From positions 51,033-115,032 of the forward strand of contig CAJINV010000036.1 in assembly GCA_905178155.1 (NCBI GenBank): a stretch of 64,000 bases of DNA, read 5' to 3'. Of this stretch, positions 1-11,090 are shown one piece after another. Below the pieces are notes generated by a model. It was not told the origin of the DNA. It worked only from the letters and a program-made list of their open reading frames with translations, and did no database searches. This DNA comes from Amoebophrya sp. A120. Its lineage: Eukaryota > Sar > Dinophyceae > Syndiniales > Amoebophryaceae. Numbering within the stretch: position 1 is the first letter of the stretch; each line of letters opens with the position of its first letter. Position numbers and translations under genes: made by a program.

Positions 1-313
1 ACAGGCTCACACCACTTATACCTGGAGAATTATGAGTACAACTTATATATTGGATACCGCTCCTGTGATTTAGTCACATGCCTCTTGTTGAATTGAGGTG
101 TCAACTTTCTTTCATTTCTTTCAAATAGAAAGGCCTGAAGCCCGTAGGTGTATCATCTACTACGGTGAGCAAGACCACGTCTTCATGAAGGCTACAAATC
201 TAATAAGCCACTAGACTGCGCCAGCGGCGCACAGGCACAGCCACAGCCCACTCGGTTCGTCAGGCCGCGCAACAACCGTATATTTAGACATCGTCGAGAC
301 GCGAAATGCAAAA
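1..313. other. upstream region, no gene recognised
   Basis: No convincing coding region. A short open frame just upstream of position 314 leads to a possible splice donor (CAG/GTACGG near 335), so an alternative 5' exon of the J-domain gene cannot be excluded. No promoter motif was recognised. Confidence 0.4.
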
Positions 314-1395
314 ATGAATCATCAACACTTTTTCAGGTACGGCACGACCTACTTGTTCACCCTGGGGTACTTCTTTATCGGCATGTGCGCCGATGCGTTC
401 CTGCTCCCGGTATATGTATACAACCACAACCGGAACGTGCACCCCCAGGCCGTCCAGGAGTCCTTCCGCGTCTGTCAGTTGCTGTGGAGGTTCTGCAAGC
501 TCTGCTTGCTCCTGAGTGTGCTTTTCACGGCGTTCCTCGCCTTTTTCCCCGTCACGTACGAGTACGCCACAGGGGAGTTTTTGGCGAACACCAACGGAGT
601 ATGAGACTGCACAAATGTTACTCCTCTCGTCGTCACGCGTAAGCATACAACCACACCATACATACGAGGATTCTGTTCTTGTCTTTTGGCACTGCTTGCA
701 TGACAGCTTCTATCTTCCCGCAGCCATTGAATTTGAACTCGAAGATCGCGCGGGGGCTTGTCATGCAGTAGCGACAGTTCTAGTTGTACAACCAATCAAT
801 GCTTGTGTTATTGTTCATGCCCTTCAAATGATGGAGGGGGGACCGCTTGTGCAAGCTCATACGAGGCCACGGTGATGCAGAACCCCTACGACGTTCTGGA
901 GATACCAAGGGGCAGCACCATGCCGGACGCTCACAAAGCCTACAAAAAGATGTCGATGAAGTACCACCCCGACAAAAATTCCAGCGCTGACGCCAAGGAC
1001 AAAATGGCCAATGTCAACGCCGCTTACGAAACGATAAAAAAGGTACTTCAACATCTACTTTGTGCTTTCATGATTACACTTGTTGTTGCATTCCCATTCT
1101 TTATCGCAGCTCCGCGCACCTGCTGAAAAAAATCGACAAATGATCATTCCAGGGCACGATCGGGCTGGAATTCAGTGAAGACGGACTGACGGAGATGGCG
1201 GAACGATGGGTGGAGAAGTGGAAAACGCTGCTGAACTATTTGGAAACCTCGTCCAAAGCTCGCAAAAAGGAGAAGGAGGACAAGACCAAAAAGGCCAAAG
1301 AGACAGAAGACACACCATCGGATGGAACGACCAACAAGAAAACCAGCGACAAAAAGAAATCATCTTCCAGCACAAGGAAAACAAAGGGACGGTAG
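314..1395 (+). CDS. membrane-anchored J-domain (DnaJ/Hsp40) protein
   Basis: Four exons: 314-598, 724-759, 881-1042 and 1153-1395. Exon 1 encodes two hydrophobic, probably membrane-spanning segments (about residues 10-32 and 52-75). Exons 2-3 encode a J domain starting NPYDVLEIPRG with the diagnostic HPD (YHPDKNSS) that stimulates Hsp70 ATPase. Exon 4 is a Lys-rich low-complexity tail ending in KTKGR. Introns 1 and 3 are GT-AG. Intron 2 is bounded by a direct repeat (ATGCAG at 763-768 and 875-880), so its exact ends are ambiguous; GT-AG is possible at 760-880 and keeps the frame. The layout of short membrane anchor, J domain and basic tail suggests an ER or organelle-membrane co-chaperone, but it is too short to be Sec63. 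The start at 314 is the first ATG of the hydrophobic frame; an upstream exon is possible. Confidence 0.75.
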
Positions 1396-2615
1396 AGAAT
1401 AAAATCAAAATCAAAGTCACCCCTACATTAGATATAAAAACATGTCGAGTTTTTTCAAAGAAACTGCGCGATCTTTGCTACTTCTATCTACCCCCATCAA
1501 GAATTTGTCACGTATTTGTAGTAGTACGTAGCTCTTCTTCACAGAAGTGATTCGGCTTCCCGTGAAAACCAAGTTTTTTCTACATTTCCCTCGCATGTAC
1601 TGACTAGTACTCCCCAGCAACGCGCACTGGCCCCATCCTCGACGCGCATTCTTCAGCTAGAGGCTAAAGAACCAGCGCATTGTCGAGAGCCCTTGTACGA
1701 AGGCGGCGACTTTTCATCTTTTGCACAGTCACAAACTTTCTTATGTTTGTGTGGTGGTCGTTCGAAGAACAAGACCGTGCATAAAACATTTTTGTTGTGC
1801 CTTTGCAATCGAAGGACTCGCATCTTCAATACGTGCTTTCCAGCGAGGAGGACAAAAGTACACGGAAGATCCGATCGCTGCAGCAGCCTGTTCTCTTTCC
1901 ATACGAATACGGTCCCGGTCGTGTGTGTTCACCGCAGAGAGGGACCCGCATCCATGGGAACAATGTCGTGAGCCCGAGAAACAGTCGCAGATTCGTGTGC
2001 CGTTCGTGCGTCATTTATTTCTGTTTTAAGCGTGATGTCCAAGTATTATGGACCGAAGCTTCACAAGAAGAATAAACCTACATCCTGGGGAGCAAAAAAA
2101 GAAACAGCCGTTCCAGACTTTTTGAACTTGAAGAGAGGCAAAAATATCCTCGTCCTGGTGGGTGAAGAAGCCGAGCAAGCATGAGATGACGAGTAGACGG
2201 CGACCCAGTTTAGGGTGAGGTGAGCAGTGCTATTGCTTCTATTCACACCGAGTCGGAGTCGCTCAATGAAAAAACTAAAAGCGTTATCTTCAATTTCACG
2301 CTCACCTTGAAGAGAAGGAGAAGCGCGCGCGTCATTCAATTTCTCTTTCTTCCAGTTCCAGCTTGCATCGCTGAGCTCGATTTGCAGTTTTCCCGAGAAG
2401 ATGGACCTGCAGTTCTGCACGTTGCATCATTAAAATTATTCAAAAAAAGCAAACGTCGACGCCGTCCACGTCTCGTTCGGACAAGGAGACAGCGCAAGGT
2501 GGCATCCATTCGGCTCTGGGTGTAGATTCTACTAGTTCTGCGTCTAAATTTAGTCCCTCCATTGCAAAGAAGGCTAAGAATGACTGTTGGCGCAGCGGGA
2601 ATTTCTTCGGCTGCA
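1396..2615. other. intergenic stretch with an unassigned small ORF
   Basis: No recognised gene. A 49-codon ORF at 2035-2184 (starts MSKYYGPKLHKKN, Lys-rich) could be a small gene or an upstream exon of the next gene. A second open frame at about 2440-2754 overlaps the first exon of the next gene and has natural-looking composition, but it has no supported start. Confidence 0.3.
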
Positions 2616-5600
2616 ATGCCACAAGTGCTTGTGGGGAAATTGAAGGTTCTGGGCGAGACTTTTGGACTAGTCGAGGCGGCAGGCACAGAACACCGCATCC
2701 CGATTCCGACTGGCGTTTGTACTACTTATACTTAATCGATGTCTATATATTTTGAATGTATCAATTGAATCTTTCTCTTTGTCTTTCTGGTTCTTCATCG
2801 TGGCGAGGCACATTGTCGTTCTAATCATGAAACACTTTGCAATTCGCAATGTGAACTACGTATGGACACGAAAATAAATATTTCAGTCGTGAAGCCGGGT
2901 CAGCTCGTGGGTTTCACGGTCAGTGGGGGATCCACCGAAAGCGAAGTGTGGGTTGCAGTCGACGGAGTTGACCAAGATATTGCAGAGCGAAAGTTTCCGT
3001 CGTGTGTGGGCACCGTAGCAAGGAGGCGTTGCGAGCCGCCCTTGCCCTTGGCCGATGATCTGGATGTCAACGTTCCTGACACGACCGCTGATCCAGCCAC
3101 GGCCGAGCACGTCGATAACTCCTTCGTTCTGCGCGTCCGTGTACCGCGCTGCAGCGAGAGCGACCGCGTCGATCAAGACTCGCACGGCACGACGGACGCA
3201 GGAGCCGCTGCAAGAACCATCCGCCACAGAAGCACGGAAGAGAACATTGACGAGACAGAAGATGACACCATAAGTACGAAAGCAAATTGCGGGAACAAAG
3301 CTAGTGGCACGACCACGCGAACGAGCAGGGCGAGTACGATGGCATCATCCACAGCTACACCGTCGTCGTCAAGCAGTAGTTCATCTTTTTGCGAGTACAA
3401 CCCGAACGACGACGGCTCGCAAAAACATTTCCAAGAGCAAGTTCAGCAAGGGAACCCTTTCCGGACCTCGGGTCTGGCGGAGAACGAGGTGGACACCGCT
3501 GGTGCTGGAGCTGGGGCTTCTACAACCGGGACAATTACAGCGCCATTTGTACCATCAGAGACTGCAGCAGCTCGCATCCAGCAGGTGGAAAATCACGCTG
3601 GTGTCCCAGCAGATGAAAGTACTAACTCGCACAGAGGCATCGTCCCCCCAGAAGACGCACAAGAACAACAAGATGAGTACCCAGCTTCGAACTTTCCCAA
3701 TCTTTGAAATCACTAACACGGTACGTAAAGAAAACAGCACCTCTAGTAATCAGGCATGTTCTTGCATGCACTTGCAAAAAGAAAACTCGCACGCGTTGTG
3801 ATCTTCTTTGTTCATCTAGGACGTCCACGCTAAGATATTGTAGCACGGAACAGGCATGCGCGCAACTTCAGACCGAGTGGAAATTGGGATCGATTTTCGT
3901 TTTCAAGATTCCTACCAGGACATCCCGATTCCCGAGAACCTGTTGGAAGCAGCCCGAAGGTACCTGCTGCAGCATAGCTGCTTTTTAGATATTCTTCTCG
4001 CTATCCATGATCCAACCAATATGTATATCCTTCAGAATCTGAATGTGAATCATTATCGTGGTCATGTGACCGTGCCCGTGCGGTAGCTAGAAGTATGCCA
4101 TTGGCCTGTGAGTATGACTCCCAGTCCGATCTTCACATGACAATAACTACAAGCATTATAACACACAGGAGTCTACAGGAGCCCCTGGCAATCGGAGCGG
4201 TGCTTGCGTGTGAAGTGCAGAACGGCGAAATCGTTGCAGGCCCTGTCTGGAAACAGATAGTCGCAGGTAATGTAAGTTGTAGCTGTTTTGCTGTCATGAA
4301 CATGCACATATTGGTCACAAAATCTGTGAGACCTCCCAGATACATCACTTGCCTGACTCGGAAGTTGAGACTTCCACGCGAAACGATTTTTTGCGAGGTA
4401 GTTTTTCCGCTTATGCCACTGACAACTGAAACTGTCCCCATCTGAGGCAAGCCGAGCCGCGTTTCTCTTCTGTGTCATTCTCGATAAGAGTCATGAAAAG
4501 TCTCGATGCAATACCAATGGAGTTGCAGAAATTCTCCTGTGTGGCAAGAAGAATGAATGACCGCATGCGAAACTGCGGTTCTGCCTGCTGTGGGCGGACC
4601 ACGTAGATTTTTGAATGCGATATCGAGACGCGCCTGTTCCCGAAGCGCGCGGCCACGAACACCGAAGCCGATGCCAGCGACGCTCCAACAACCACGGCAG
4701 CAGCTACAGGTGGCGGCAGAAAAAACGCGCTAGCGGAAGAAGCAGACTTCAATGCGGCACTGCAGGCGGCGGAAGATCTGATGAACCTCGAGTTTTCGAC
4801 AACGGCCGGAGGTGATCATGACGTCGAAATGCGTCCTTCTGAGGAAGAGATGCAGACGCAGGCCGCTGCAAAGCTGCCACAGGACGCAAAGGCAAACTCC
4901 TCCTCGAGTACTATATCAGAGAAAGAGCTGCAGCATGAAGGCGCGCAGGAAAAGCCTTCTGCCGAAGCTTCTGCAACAGGAGCGGCACCGGTACCAACCG
5001 GGACGACACCCGCCACATCCTCGTCCTCCACCACAGCGCAGAATAACATGCAGGGAGTGCATATGGAAGCGTCGGGATCTGGACCGAAATCAACAAAATC
5101 GAAATGATTTGTGATGCATAAAAACGCTACCAGTTGGAGCCTCATTTTCCAAGTGGGGCATGACAAATTTCGGGAGCAACAAAATCCAGCCTGTCATGCT
5201 GTTTGGGCAAGGAAGGCTGCTCCTCTCATGCTACTCTGGCAGCGCATCGCCTTCCCCTAAACGGGCCTGCATTCGGTCCCATTTGCCTCCTCCCCAACAC
5301 AGGCCATACGTGCCCTACATTTTATGCATTACAGATTTTGTAGATTTTGATTCTAACACCTCCATAGTGCACTCCGCTAGATCCGCGCGGAGTCGGCATT
5401 ACTGGTGTGACGACGACATCGACACGAATTTAGAAAACATTCGTATGGGCACCGTGACGTCGACCAGCACCCCAGACAATGACCACACGGTGATCATGAC
5501 CATGAATCGAGAAATGATCTTTTGCCCGACCGAGTATCTGCAAAAACTTCGGCTTGCGCCCGGCACTGACGTCGCCTGCTCCGTCTATACTGACGAAGAT

Positions 5601-5852
5601 GGGCATCCAGTGGTAGTTTGTTACTCCACGTTTTTCTGCTTCTTGCTGGTTGAGAAGCAAAGAGTAAATACATACGTAGAGCTGCAATCCTGATAGCTAT
5701 ATGCAAGAACGAGCTTGGTACTACAGTCGCCTGCTAGTTCACAATTTCAACTTCTCTTTCAGGCCGACAGCAGCAAACCGCTCTGGGAGCTCTCCACGCC
5801 ATTCTATCCTACTGATAGCATTTCTCACATCAAGACCACGACCGAGCGCTAA
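2616..5852 (+). CDS. cold-shock-domain-like repeat protein 1
   Basis: Probable exons: 2616-2712, 2887 to about 3700, about 3872-3959, 4169-4271, 4607-5061, 5372-5612 and 5763-5852. Exon 1 reads GKLKVLGETFGLVEAAG and exon 2 opens VKPGQLVGFTVSGG, together a degenerate cold-shock fold (a G-K-L-K strand, then L-x-x-G-x-x-V-x-F-x-V). Later exons repeat the pattern (LAIGAVLACEVQNGEIVAG then PVWK; LRLAPGTDVACSVYTDEDG). The long middle parts are Ser/Thr/Glu-rich low complexity. Introner 5062-5366 is removed cleanly (GVH/SARSA junction). The exon 1 donor may be GC rather than GT. The exon 2 end is unresolved: the 281-codon frame stops at 3707 while the clear GTACGT donor at 3721 fits another frame. 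Nucleic-acid binding is inferred from the fold. An ATG at 2580 is also in frame. It is followed by a related gene, suggesting tandem duplication. Confidence 0.5.
5062..5366 (+). mobile_element. introner, family B
   Basis: Starts TATGGAAGCGTC and ends CACCTCCATA. Flanked by exact 5-bp repeats GTGCA (5057-5061, 5367-5371). Closely related to the element at 33714-34019. Excision joins the exons of cold-shock-like protein 1 in frame. Confidence 0.85.
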
Positions 5853-6136
5853 TATTGTAAACAAGCAAGATAGAAACTACAACTTTTTTGACTATGCATA
5901 GTACTTGTTACGCGGTGATCTCCGCAGCTGAAGATCCTGTTCTAGACATGTTGTCGACGACATATCTACAAAGGCGAGATGAGACCGCCGCATTTAATTG
6001 CAGTAAATACAGTTACATCGGTCGTGAGCATGTTTTTGTTGTTGTCATGCAACTATTGACGAAGGCGCAATCCTGAAAGACGCCATGTGCCGGCACGACT
6101 GATTTCTAGGATTCTAAGGAATGCTACTTTTTCCAG
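5853..6136. other. gap between two cold-shock-like genes
   Basis: Contains an open frame from ATG 5894 (starts MHSTCYAVISAAEDP) that could be the first exon of the next gene. I could not find a donor in the right phase to join it to the exon at 6137. Confidence 0.3.
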
Positions 6137-9100
6137 TATTTCTTCAAAGAGGAGCAGGTGCCATTCTTTGGCCAGTACTACGGACGCGTGATAAATCTAA
6201 GCTCGCACGTATCATACAGAGAAAATGCAGAACGTAGAATTCGCCCTAGACCAATACCATTGGCGTAGGCAAGGCTCTTGTAGATCGGGGCTCCTGTCGT
6301 TCTTGCGATAATATCGGAGCACTGGAGTATTGCTTTCCGCCCAGCAACTACTAACTGTCTCTGTCAAGCGCAACAAGCGCATTCCGGCGCGCGTGAAAAT
6401 AAACAGAACGACGCTTAGCTGCAAGCGCAAGCATTGGTTCGCGGTCTCGCGGCTGCATTTATTCCTTTTGTGTCGATACCAGGGAAACGGCTTCATTGAT
6501 TGCGACGCGCTGAAAACCGAGTACGGGCACGACCCTTTTGTCCACCAAAAGATTATGCGTCTCTGCGACATCCAGCTGGGGGACATGATCAACTTTACCG
6601 TGCACATCAACAGCAGTGGCACGCCCCAGGTTTCTGCCCCGGTTTGGCGGAAGTGCGAGGAAAACCGGAAGAAATTACCTCAAGTAAGTGCTGTGTTTAC
6701 CCATTTCTGAACCTTAGTTGCCTTGGTACTGGTGGTATATATTCAGGTATTTGCATTCCCTAGCTAATTGACTTGGCCGTTCGACATCAAAGCGGGTGTT
6801 TTTTGGTCAAGTACTGGTAGCAAATTGTTGAAAGTGAAACACATTATGCCGGCCACTTACTCTCAGGAACTCAATGAGCGCGTACAACAGTCACTCGCTC
6901 GCCTAAAGAAGCGAGCACGCAATTGATGTCAATTTCGTTTCAGGAACACCAGCATCTTCAGCATGGGAAGGGCAGCGGACGACCGCAGCAGTCAGTCTTG
7001 GAGCAAATGAAGGGCGCAGCCGGGATGTACATGAAAGGTGGCTCGTCGTCGTCCCTCGCGATGAGTATACTGAAAGGCGGCGTTTTCCCGCCCCATCCTG
7101 GCGCGCTGAGCATGATGAAGGGCGGCGTCGCGCCATCGGCGCACCCACAGCTGCGCATCCCCGATCCGATGCTCTCGTGCCCGGCCGGTTCTCTGGGTGC
7201 CTTGATCGGCAGTCCGATGGAGGAGCAGTCCGCGCGAAGCAGCCCCTCCTTTCCGATCGGCTCGACTACCCCCAACCAGCAGCAGCCTTTCGGTACCAGT
7301 GTCCTAACCCCTGGGGGTTCTAGCGCGACTTCTCATCAAGGCTCTTATGGCCCTGCGACTTTTGGAGGTGCAACTAACAGAAACCGGAATCAACCCCGCG
7401 GCCACCCTTACGGCGCCCAGGCAGCTGGATCTGGGTCACACTTCTTTGACAACAGCATGAAAAATGGATATGGAGATATGCTGGAAGAAAACATCACACA
7501 ACTTGGTGTCCTGCTACCTCTTACCTGAACCTGCCCCTTGGAGTTGGAGATGATGGCACCTCCACCTCCTGTGCTTTCGGCTTATAGACATGATTAAAAA
7601 ACTAAAAGCCTTCGACGTTTTTCTGTGCATTCGTTCCATCTCTGTTCCGTTCACCAATCTCGTTAGACAGGAAAAAGCTCGAGTCGAAGGAGGTAGGACC
7701 ACCTGGACAGCACCATCCATATGCCGTTGATTTGGTACAACGTGTACAAGGTTTTGTATGATTTTGAAAGTACTATAACAGGACAGCTTGTGTTCTGCTG
7801 CATAATCTCAGTCTCGTCTAGGGCGCAGATGACAGGAAACGGCAACTCGTCCGTTTCGCCGAAGGAGTATCTACACCTTCAGCACGGTATGGATTGTAAA
7901 AATGTCTGGGTCTGGAACATTGAAACTTGTGATGCTAACTTTGGACTCTAGAAAAATCTGTATTGCATGACCAGCAAGAGGAGTCTACTTTGTGCTACGC
8001 AGGGAGGGCGTTTGTCATGCGGAGTACGCATCAGGAAGCCCTCTCAAAATCTGTGATGCGCGGTCGTGCATTACAGACATCCTAGGTCATGCAAAACATG
8101 CATGACATATCTCAGAATCTTCCAGACCCAGACATTTTTACATTTGATACACGGGAACTGGGAACTGACGGGCGTCATGCCCAACTCGGCTGACGCTCGG
8201 AATCCGTTGGCCTTCAATCCGGACTGCGAGGGCTGTCTGAAAAACACCAACACCATGGGGCACGGGTTTCTCGCTTGTCCTGCATTTCCTGGAGACGATG
8301 TCTTCGTTCACAAAAAAGTAATGGAAAGGTACCACGCCAAAATGTTGATTTCTCATTACCAGTTTTGAAACTCCGCATCTTCAAGCGATTAAAAAGATAT
8401 TTTGATTTCGTTTTCGTACCGTCGAAAATAATGAAGATATTTGAACGCGCAATTCATTTTCGTGAAGTAGAGCAACGGCATTTGTCGGATCCCAAAACCA
8501 GGTGCAATCTCTCCGTCGGAGATCGGGTCCGGTTCAATGTGCACGTTAGTGCTACGGGCACTGCGCGTATCCTAGTGGAAATAATGTCTTCCAGCGATAG
8601 CATTACCAGGGTGCATGTGATGTTGAAACAAATGCCTTCAGGAAAGAATCTGAAAAAGGCAGCAGGTTGCATAAAAAGAACCCAATATGGACGCACTCCT
8701 ATCTATGCATCACAACCAGGGGGCAAAGAAAATCCTGAGTACGTCGCAAGTCCGGCTGATCTTTTACCTTGGATAGCGCAATGCTCGGCACCGGTGTGGG
8801 TGTACCGTGGGCCAGCGCCGATGATGTACTGAGTCATCTTCTAACACTATCACCGCCAATAAGTATTTCCCTCACGACTTCAGATGAACCAGAAACCTCG
8901 GCGTGGCGAGCGACGGTGAAACGCCATCAGTCGACTGCGCATCCATTTTTCCCCCCCGACTGCTGAGAATAGGCAAAACTTCGAGGAAGGTTACGGCACC
9001 GGAGGATTGCAGTAGTTTAGATGATTCTATCGGAGGCAAATGTGTCTGGGTCGCGAAGACTGCGTATTAATGTTTGTCAGGCATCTTCTGGAGCACGCAG

Positions 9101-9376
9101 CAGCTGGGCATGGGATGCCAAAAAAGCATTACAGGCTGTGAGCAGAAGGCTTCCTCATCATGTCTGCCCAGCATGCGAAAACGAAATTCGCTATTCGTGT
9201 AAGAAGAAGAGGGCAGGAGCTTTGTTAATTTGTATTTGGCCGACACGCAATACAATGATCTTCTTTGCGAATGCGATTGCGATTCAGTCAGACGAGTCAG
9301 CATGACATTCAAGGACCAGATATCTTTGCACTGGATAGATTCGACGCATGGGTTTGATCTCATCGACGAAACGTAA
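6137..9376 (+). CDS. cold-shock-domain protein 2 (two CSD units with Gly/Met-rich linker)
   Basis: Exons: 6137-6208, 6483-6683, 6944-7505, 7822-7887, 8155-8317, about 8473 to 8830, and a last exon split by an introner ending at TAA 9376. CSD 1 is clear: YYGRVINLSSH joins GNGFIDC, then DPFVHQKIM and LGDMINFTVHINSSGTPQ, matching the G-x-V, G-x-GFI, DxFVH, GDxVxFxV signature. CSD 2 reads GHGFLACPAFPGDDVFVHKK then LSVGDRVRFNVHVSATG. The 560-nt linker exon is Gly/Met/Gln-rich. Introner 7888-8149 lies between the linker and CSD 2, and excision restores LQHGNWELTG. The start exon is unknown (ATG 5894 is a candidate). The 3' part is uncertain: one frame stops at 8832 and another at 8966, but the frame flanking introner 9028-9337 (CSSLDDSTHGFDLIDET) suggests the true end. 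Single-stranded nucleic-acid binding is inferred from the family. Confidence 0.6.
7888..8149 (+). mobile_element. introner, family A (GTCTGGGTCTGG ends)
   Basis: Ends TATGGATTGTAAAAATG and ACATTTTTACATTTGATA are inverted copies. 5-bp repeat CACGG on both sides. The interior matches, in inverted orientation, the elements at 19075 and 57023. Confidence 0.9.
9028..9337 (+). mobile_element. introner, family A, diverged
   Basis: Starts TATCGGAGGCAAATGTG and ends ATATCTTTGCACTGGATA. The family A core is degraded (GTCTGGGTCGCG; AAGGACCAGAT). 5-bp repeat GATTC is exact on both sides. It probably lies in the last exon of cold-shock-like protein 2. Confidence 0.75.
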
Positions 9377-11090
9377 ATCGAAAGAGAATAGTCGTGGAAG
9401 AAATGTTTCAATGAAACTATAGTAGCTGCTCTACACTCATCTAGTTTATGCTTGTCGTGAACGTAAATTTAATGAATTACGAATGTAATCATGACGTGAA
9501 AAACAGTAAAGAACAGTATATGGCAACGCCGCGGCTGCGGTTGTAATCTATGATGTACAAACGTACAATGAATAGTGCTATGCGTGATTTTTCGCCGGAT
9601 TTTTGTGACTAGATTATCGCCCCCCAGCAGTTGGAAGATGAATTTTTAAAAGCCCAATATCTAATGACAACAGTGCAACTGTATTCTACTCCAGCAATTT
9701 TAGCAATTTGGTACTAGTATCCAAAAGGACGAAAAATGCTGATGAACACAACATCGATCTCTTTGTTGTGGCCCATGCGAATGCGTGCCATGAAGCTACG
9801 TCGACGGATCACAAAGTACAAAAAGAAAGTAAATGCAAAATCAATAGCAAAACTAGGTATGGTAAACAAAAACAACATAATCGTTTCTTCAGTTCACCTG
9901 CGAGGGTCTACTTCTAGCGTTTGTGAGAGCAGTGGAATTTTTGAAGCGGTAAAGGCAAAGCATTTGTTTCTTCGGGCTGATGGACTATACAGATGCATAA
10001 TTTCCTGCGGTTTTCTAAGCTCGCAGATGCGGCACAACTACTGAAAAATCAGAAGCATCGAAAGTGCAGTACAGAAGCAACTAGCAAGGAAGGTAGTAGA
10101 AAATCGCTGCTGGTGCCCGCCGAAAAAACAGCTCGACCCAGTTGGCACAGCAATGCTTTTTCCTTCCCGCCCGTACCAGATTTGCGAAAGTGCCCATAGA
10201 CGTTATACTTAGTTGGATGCAAGGGCAGTACAGCCTTGCAGCTGGTGCTCGGTGATGCCTTTTATCCACGGAGCCAACATCTACGGATTGCAAATCAAGC
10301 GTGACTGGCGGATTTCAATCCGTTGGCAGGGCTCCCGCTGTTTTTTTTCCACTACGCATACCTAAAACAAACTAGGAGTATATGATAGATTTCCGCAGTA
10401 AATGATCACAGTCCCCGGGTTTCTCCACGAGTCGTGCACAGAACAAGTAATACAAGTACCTATCGCAGCTATAATCGCGGTACGAGGTCAGGTGTGTGGT
10501 GTCCGCCTCCGCGCACGTAGCCCTTTACTGGAAAAATCTTCGCATGAAGACCCACTGCATGAATATGCATAAATAATTAGTTGATTTTCATCGTTATTAA
10601 TCTTCGATGCGACGTTGCGCGTCATGCAGCTCTAGTTTAAGACGATTGTCCTCATGCAGTACACGCCCCCTTGTTTCAAAAACGAAATGGACAACGAGGA
10701 ACATCATAATTACAACATACTACAGCACATCAATCACAATCTGGACAATGTCCGGCATCTTTCCAGCAAGCTAATAAAGCATGACTGGTGCTAAAGCTTG
10801 CCTGGTGTCATCCTTGCTGCTCTCGGCCTGCAACTTGTCGAGTGCAGAAAATCCTCATGTTTTGTTCTGGAACGAGCAGTCATGATCTCACGCCACGTTT
10901 TTCCTTGTGATTTTTTGCATAAGAACCGCAGTCGACGTCGATCGATCCATCTTTTCGATCTGAACCTCCATTGCATTTTTTCAAAAATTCGGATTTTTTA
11001 CAGTTTTCAGTTCGAGTTTCTTGGAAGGGCTTTTTATACGAGCTAGAGCCACGACCGCTTTTTGTATATATTTATGCATCTACTTCAAAG
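9377..11090. other. 1.7-kb intergenic region
   Basis: No recognised gene. A weak candidate at 9736 to about 9950 (starts MLMNTTSISLL, then Arg/Lys-rich) has a plausible GTATGG donor and TTCAG acceptor but no homology I can name. The rest is AT-rich with stops in all frames. Confidence 0.4.

Noticed and set aside
3304-3801. 165-codon + ORF overlapping cold-shock gene 1 in another frame
   Set aside because: Basic, low-quality composition compared with the overlapping 281-codon frame; kept only as an alternative for the exon end near the GTACGT donor at 3721.
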